A stretch of 64,000 nt of DNA from Clostridia bacterium (lineage in GTDB: Bacteria > Bacillota > Clostridia > Oscillospirales > Oscillospiraceae). The position numbers and the translations under genes are program-made. Location of the stretch: assembly GCA_009929315.1 (NCBI GenBank), contig SAAS01000001.1, forward strand, positions 124,001-188,000. The letters run 5' to 3'. The notes under the pieces were generated by a model. It was not told where the DNA came from, did no database searches, and worked only from the letters and a program-made list of their open reading frames with translations. Below are positions 60,313 to 64,000 of the stretch, in pieces. Each line of letters begins with the position of its first letter. Within the stretch, counting starts at the first letter, position 1.

Positions 60313-60810
60313 ATGCAGGACGATTTGATTCCTCAGGAGATCCGCACAGTATATGCGGATTATATTAACGACGTAATTCAGCTGGAGGCAACAAGAAAAC
60401 CGACCGACGGGCTTCTGGGCTTCGGGAAAAAAGCCGGAGACGACCCCTGTCATGACCGTTTTGCCTCAAGGCTGGAACAGGAGCTTAATGCTCTCGCTAC
60501 CGAAACACCTTCTTCTGAAACCGTTTCCGCAGTTCTGCACTTTGTGTTTAACGCCCCGAACGAGCACAAAGAGTTAAAGCTTGCCTTCTGGATGCTGCAG
60601 GCCGTTTCGGGACTTACGGAAAAACTCATAGTATTTCTTTCTCCGCAGGACGCTGCGGATTTGCTGGAGAGCTTCTCCGAGCTCTACCCTAAGCGGATCC
60701 GTCTGCCGGTTCAGCAAAAAATTGCGAAGCTTCTGAATGAGCAAGCGGGCGAGCGTGGAGTAAAAAAGAGAAGAGGGCTTAATGATTTATTTAAAGGGGC
60801 AGACAGATGA
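60313..60810 (+). CDS. Hypothetical protein in the sugar operon
   Basis: 165 residues, soluble and mostly helical. Its ATG is six bases after the isomerase stop, and its stop overlaps the ATG of galM (ATGA), so it is translationally linked to both. It contains HKELKLAFWMLQAVSGLTEKL and a basic C-terminus (GVKKRRGLNDLFK). I do not recognise a family. A regulatory or chaperone-like role with the isomerase is only a guess. Confidence 0.68.
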   Translation: MQDDLIPQEIRTVYADYINDVIQLEATRKPTDGLLGFGKKAGDDPCHDRFASRLEQELNALATETPSSETVSAVLHFVFNAPNEHKELKLAFWMLQAVSGLTEKLIVFLSPQDAADLLESFSELYPKRIRLPVQQKIAKLLNEQAGERGVKKRRGLNDLFKGADR

Positions 60811-61838
60811 TAACTCAAAGCATTTTCGGATATACAAAATCGGGGGAACCCGTTACTGCCTTTCGCTTAGCCAACAGCTCCGGAGCCTGCGCTGTCATTT
60901 TAGATTACGGCTGCATTTTGCAGGCGCTGTCGGTTCCGAACGCGCAGGGAACTTTCACCGATGTCGTGCTGGGCTATGACACATTTGCGGAATACGAGGA
61001 AAATGACGCTTATCTCGGTGCGGTGATCGGACGTGTCGCCAACCGTATCGGGAAAGCCGAATTTACCCTGAACGGAAAAACCTATAAACTTGCACGCAAT
61101 AACGGTGAAAATCATCTCCACGGCGGAATTAAAGGCTTTGATAAGTTTATCTGGGCTGCCGAAGTAAAGGGGAACTCTTTGGAGCTTTCGCGCGTTTCTC
61201 CGGACGGCGAGGAAGGCTATCCCGGAAATCTGAGTGTCAAGGTAAGCTATCACTTGACAGAAGATAATGAGTTTCGCATAAGCTATGAAGCGGATACGGA
61301 TGCCGACACTATATTAAACCTTACAAACCACAGTTATTTTAATCTGACCGGCGGCGGAACTGTGCTGAACCATGAGCTTCAGGTTTTTGCCGAAAAGTTC
61401 ACGGAAAACGACAGTGGCTGTCTGCCGACTGGAAAACTGCTTGACGCTGAGGGCACGCCCTTTGATTTTTCGCGGCCGAAAGCTCTCGGGCGGGATATTG
61501 AGGCCGATAATGAGCAGCTTAGCTTCGGGCGCGGTTACGACCACAATTTTGTTTTGTCGGATACCTCAAGGCTGAAAAAAGCGGCAGTGCTGCATAGTTC
61601 CGAAACGGGCATGGTCATGACAACCCTCACTACGCTTCCGGGCTTGCAGGTTTACAGCAGCAATTTTCTGACACAGCGCAAGGGGAAAAACGGCGGCGAT
61701 ATTGACCGCCGATATGCCCTTTGCCTTGAAACGCAGATTTTCCCGAACGCAATGGCCTGCCTGAATTTTCCGAGCCCTGTTTTGAGAGCGGGCGAGCATT
61801 TTCACACCGAAACAGTCTACCGCTTCGAAACTAAATAA
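60807..61838 (+). CDS. galM: Aldose 1-epimerase (galactose mutarotase)
   Basis: 343 residues. It interconverts alpha and beta anomers of aldoses such as xylose, glucose or galactose, which speeds entry into the isomerase. Motifs: GAVIGRVANRIG near the start, NNGENHLHGGIKGFD (with a substrate His), NLTNHSYFNL with the catalytic His, and a late CLETQIFPNA with the catalytic Glu. It is the last gene of the sugar unit, followed by a terminator. Confidence 0.94.
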   Translation: MITQSIFGYTKSGEPVTAFRLANSSGACAVILDYGCILQALSVPNAQGTFTDVVLGYDTFAEYEENDAYLGAVIGRVANRIGKAEFTLNGKTYKLARNNGENHLHGGIKGFDKFIWAAEVKGNSLELSRVSPDGEEGYPGNLSVKVSYHLTEDNEFRISYEADTDADTILNLTNHSYFNLTGGGTVLNHELQVFAEKFTENDSGCLPTGKLLDAEGTPFDFSRPKALGRDIEADNEQLSFGRGYDHNFVLSDTSRLKKAAVLHSSETGMVMTTLTTLPGLQVYSSNFLTQRKGKNGGDIDRRYALCLETQIFPNAMACLNFPSPVLRAGEHFHTETVYRFETK

Positions 61839-61847
61839 GCTCAAGAT

Positions 61848-61890
61848 AAATCAGTGCGCGCCCGCATTTTTAAGTCGCGCACTGATTTTT
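61848..61890 (+). terminator. Terminator of the sugar operon
   Basis: A 13-bp perfect stem (AAATCAGTGCGCG with CGCGCACTGATTT) followed by T. Confidence 0.9.
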
Positions 61891-61958
61891 TGTTTTCAGG
61901 AAAAATGCGGAGCAAAACCTTTTGTTTCACGGTGAATCGAATGAAAGGAAAGTTCTTT

Positions 61959-62879
61959 ATGAGCAGTTTCAAAGACTTGCGTATCGTTGATAATTTTTAC
62001 CAGACCTCGGCTTATTTTCCTATGCCGACAGTGCTTATTTCCACACTTGCGGAGGATGGGAGCACTTCAATCGGCTCCTATTCCCTTTGCTTTCCTTACT
62101 ATATTGCGGGCAAGGACTATTATGCGATGCTGCTTGAGTGCCGCAATAGTTCGAACACCGCGCAGAATCTTCTGCGCAGCAGCGTATGCGCCTTGAATTT
62201 CATTGAGGACTCCCGAGCCGATTTCAAAGAGGCTGTTCGTTTGGGCTTCCCCGGGGAAAGCTCCGCCGAAAAAATGGCGACCTGTGCTTTTAAGCTTGAA
62301 AAGGGACAATGCGAGGGTGAGCGTCCGCAGGTTTTAAGCAGCGCCTATCAGGTGTTTGAATGCACCTGGGTTTCGGAGCTGGAAAACGCGGCAGAGGACA
62401 GGGCGCGAATCGGACTTTTGGAGGGAGTAGACCCGCCTTACCGCAGCTTCAACGGAATAACCAGCAAATTCGGCTGTCATTTTATCCTGAAAATAGACAA
62501 AATTTTGATGAAGGAAAAATACCGCAGCGCCATTATAAACGGCGTAAAAGCCTCCTCCTTTCCCCGTGTTCCCGTGGACTACGGCTACAGGGACTCAAAG
62601 AGCTTCTGGTACACCCGCTTTCGCAGGCCGATTTCCGAGCCGATACCGAAGGGCAAGGAAACCGACTTAAGTTCGGTAAAATACGCGGCGAACCGCCTTG
62701 ACCCCGAGGTCAAATTTACGGACGCCGCCTGCGCGATGCTTGTCAAGGTGCCTCATATTTTTCTTAAAATGGCCCTGCAGGGCTGCGTGGATTGGGCAAA
62801 AGAAAATGGTGTTACCCTAATCGATGTGGCTGAGATGAATATTATCAACGACAAGCGTTCCGAATATAAGAAGAAATGA
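61959..62879 (+). CDS. Flavin reductase-like FMN-binding protein
   Basis: 306 residues from the ATG at 61959 behind AAAGGAAAG; the frame open from 61854 is inside a terminator. The first 200 residues resemble the flavin reductase-like split barrel: PMPTVLISTLAEDGSTSIGSYS, the LLECRNSSNTAQNLLRSS segment (FMN phosphate site) and CALNF. The remaining 100 residues are not part of the usual domain of about 190. A role in reduction of flavin or a small substrate is inferred. Confidence 0.72.
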   Translation: MSSFKDLRIVDNFYQTSAYFPMPTVLISTLAEDGSTSIGSYSLCFPYYIAGKDYYAMLLECRNSSNTAQNLLRSSVCALNFIEDSRADFKEAVRLGFPGESSAEKMATCAFKLEKGQCEGERPQVLSSAYQVFECTWVSELENAAEDRARIGLLEGVDPPYRSFNGITSKFGCHFILKIDKILMKEKYRSAIINGVKASSFPRVPVDYGYRDSKSFWYTRFRRPISEPIPKGKETDLSSVKYAANRLDPEVKFTDAACAMLVKVPHIFLKMALQGCVDWAKENGVTLIDVAEMNIINDKRSEYKKK

Positions 62880-62913
62880 ATCTTGGACTTGCTTTATAAT
62901 AACGGTCACGAAT

Positions 62914-62948
62914 AAAAAAGCCCGCCTTTTTTGAGGCGGGCATTTTTT
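62914..62948. terminator. Bidirectional terminator
   Basis: GCCCGCC (62920-62926) pairs with GGCGGGC (62935-62941) between A and T runs. It ends the flavin-reductase-like gene on the plus strand and the small gene on the minus strand. Confidence 0.9.
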
Positions 62949-63081
62949 AAACATCGTTATTTTTTGCCGATTGCTTTTTTGAATTGTTGCTTTGGTTTTG
63001 GTTCTCCTTGGTCAGGGGTATCTGTCCGTTTGCTTTTTCCTTGCGAGCCTTTTTACTATCCGTCTGGCTGTCCTTCGCCAT
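62947..63081 (-). CDS. Small Lys/Asn/Gln-rich hydrophilic protein 1
   Basis: 44 residues, too short for most gene finders. ATG at 63081 has TGGAGGA upstream. The sequence MAKDSQTDSKKARKEKANGQ is followed by IPLTKENQNQSNNSKKQ and ends KNNDV. It lacks a hydrophobic core, so it is likely disordered. It lies next to a second very similar small gene and ends at a terminator. I know no family; spore-associated small proteins are one possibility, unproven. Confidence 0.65.
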   Translation of the reverse strand: MAKDSQTDSKKARKEKANGQIPLTKENQNQSNNSKKQSAKNNDV

Positions 63082-63126
63082 ATTAAAATCCTCCAGCATA
63101 TTTCATCCTTATCACACAGTACAGGT

Positions 63127-63276
63127 TTATTGGTGCTTCGTGTTTGCGCCTAAAGACACTTTTTTTGTGTTGTTGTCCTTGTTCTGGTTTTCGTCAATTA
63201 CGGAACTGACGATACCGCTTTGCTTTTCGGGTGTATGCTCTTTTCGCTTCTGCTGATTTGACTTATCCTTGTGCAC
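63127..63276 (-). CDS. Small Lys/Asn/Gln-rich hydrophilic protein 2
   Basis: 49 residues, GTG start at 63276 behind GAGGTGAG. MHKDKSNQQKRKEHTPEKQS opens it and DENQNKDNNTKKVSLG follows. It has the same make-up as protein 1, 45 bases downstream, so they form a pair in one unit. No hydrophobic core is seen. Function unknown; the same possibilities apply. Confidence 0.62.
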   Translation of the reverse strand: MHKDKSNQQKRKEHTPEKQSGIVSSVIDENQNKDNNTKKVSLGANTKHQ

Positions 63277-63335
63277 TATTCTCACCTCGAGAATATTATT
63301 ACTCTAAAATATGGATTTATTCCGAAAATGTGTTA

Positions 63336-63366
63336 AAAAAACCGCTGCTTTATGCAGCGGTTTTTT
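63336..63366. terminator. Terminator after the ABC-2-like gene
   Basis: AAAAAACCGCTGC (63336-63348) pairs with GCAGCGGTTTTTT (63354-63366). It suits the gene on the minus strand ending at 63400. Confidence 0.9.
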
Positions 63367-63399
63367 AAGAATACTGTTTTTTGCCTTGTGCAAGGTTCC

Positions 63400-64000
63400 T
63401 CATTGCCGCCTTGACCGAAGCGCGGAGGCCGAGATTCCTGCAAGCATCCAGCCGGCGCAGCACACAAGTGCCCAGAGGAGAGCCTTTAAAGGTGAGGAAA
63501 GGGATTCGTTTAGCCACCTTCCCGGAAGAGCATAAGAAAGCAGTTTTAAAACGTAAGCCCATTTAGGTGTTTGCAGCAGAAGTCCGCTGAGCACACCGCT
63601 TAAAAAGGTCAAAATCGGGGCGATGAACATCAGGGACAGTATGTTTTTCAAAAGCGAGGCGGTAAACAAGGTCATGCCCATTAGCCCCATTAGATATATC
63701 ACCATCGGAAGAAAACTTTCGGCAACGCTCAAGAGGCTTGTTTTTACAAAAATACAGCAGAGCAAGCCGCATATCAGATAAGCCGCCGCGCAGATTAAAA
63801 GGGGAGCCATGCTGCTTGTGATTATCATTTTCCATTGCCGAACTCCGGCTTGAGCTATACGGATGCGAAGTCCCTTTTTGTTGATATCCAGAACCCATGA
63901 AGCACCCACAACAAGATAAAAAAGACAGAGCACGCCAAACCATTTGACACAGACCGCAAAGGGCTCATCTGCTCGTGAAGCAGTGTCCGCCCCGTCAAGC
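63400..64000 (-). CDS. ABC-2 type permease-like membrane protein, 5' end missing
   Basis: The frame is open to the end of the window, so only the last 200 residues are seen. Six hydrophobic helices are visible, and the end with PKWAYVLKLLSYALPGRWLN followed by a last helix is the usual end of ABC-2 permeases. Members export polymers, peptides or antibiotics with an ATPase encoded next to them. The start and its partner lie outside the window. Confidence 0.65.
   Translation of the reverse strand, partial: LDGADTASRADEPFAVCVKWFGVLCLFYLVVGASWVLDINKKGLRIRIAQAGVRQWKMIITSSMAPLLICAAAYLICGLLCCIFVKTSLLSVAESFLPMVIYLMGLMGMTLFTASLLKNILSLMFIAPILTFLSGVLSGLLLQTPKWAYVLKLLSYALPGRWLNESLSSPLKALLWALVCCAGWMLAGISASALRSRRQ

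Noticed and set aside
62984-63256. A 90-codon plus-strand frame
   Set aside because: It has no ribosome site, is a hydrophobic translation of the opposite strand, and overlaps two minus-strand small genes with good ribosome sites.
1-64000. Transfer RNA, ribosomal RNA, transposase or phage genes
   Set aside because: I looked for T-loop signatures, transposase and integrase motifs and found none that I could support.

Overview
The window looks like chromosomal DNA from a strictly anaerobic Gram-positive bacterium of the class Clostridia, probably an Oscillospirales relative. The evidence is an SCIFF ranthipeptide with its radical SAM maturase, PerR with rubrerythrin, HemZ, two Rrf2 regulators, SLH-domain surface proteins, c-di-GMP-I riboswitches, an ammonium transporter fused to P-II, and Shine-Dalgarno sequences of the AGGAGG type with several GTG and TTG starts. 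The genus is an inference. I saw no insertion sequence, prophage, CRISPR array, rRNA or tRNA.

1-9.7 kb holds the end of a surface-appendage locus: a cut-off pilus-like protein, a PilX-like protein, two type IV prepilin-like proteins and a 1810-residue DUF5057-like exported protein with Ig-like modules. 9.7-18.5 kb is a forward run of housekeeping genes: a PLP decarboxylase with an apparently non-canonical start, the SCIFF pair scfA-scfB, hemZ, a uridine-kinase-like protein, a left-handed beta-helix protein, a PAP2 phosphatase and rpoN. 18.5-26.4 kb has a GNAT enzyme, a YbhN/MprF-type membrane protein, an acyltransferase with a zinc ribbon, an EamA exporter, a glycosyltransferase-like protein, the perR-rbr operon with a 7-1-7 operator, and a TIGR01212 radical SAM protein.

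About 26.5-33.9 kb contains the most striking feature: three tandem c-di-GMP-I riboswitches, each with its own terminator hairpin, in the 5' leader of an SLH/transglutaminase-like secreted protein. Next comes a DUF5058 membrane protein, a second membrane protein and an M20 peptidase, then an orphan 2-hydroxyacyl-CoA dehydratase-like subunit. 34-41 kb carries an Rrf2 regulator with an iron-sulfur/NAD unit (nadA-iscS-nifU), a His-rich protein with a CooT-type nickel protein, and a nitrogen unit (small membrane protein plus Amt-P-II fusion) behind a leader with two terminators.

41-50.5 kb is mostly reverse strand: an Lsa-like ABC-F protein with an attenuator-type leader, a DUF6323/DUF6179-like pair, a TspO-like membrane protein, flavodoxin, an ASCH protein, a membrane diguanylate cyclase with a hemerythrin tail, and a CPA2 antiporter. 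A second Rrf2 regulator lies at 50.1 kb on the forward strand. 51-62 kb is a pentose or related sugar regulon: a divergent ROK regulator, the ChvE/MmsA/MmsB ABC importer, xylulokinase, an L-fucose-isomerase-like enzyme and aldose 1-epimerase, with palindromic operators at the promoter. The last 2 kb holds a flavin-reductase-like protein, two very small Lys/Asn/Gln-rich proteins and the end of an ABC-2-like permease.

Circuits that join genes inside the window: c-di-GMP (synthase at 46.5-48.4 kb, triple sensor at 28.8-29.3 kb), peroxide/iron (PerR controlling itself and rubrerythrin), Fe-S status (Rrf2 boxes at two promoters) and sugar (ROK boxes at two divergent promoters). Family names come from pattern recognition and memory; no database was searched.
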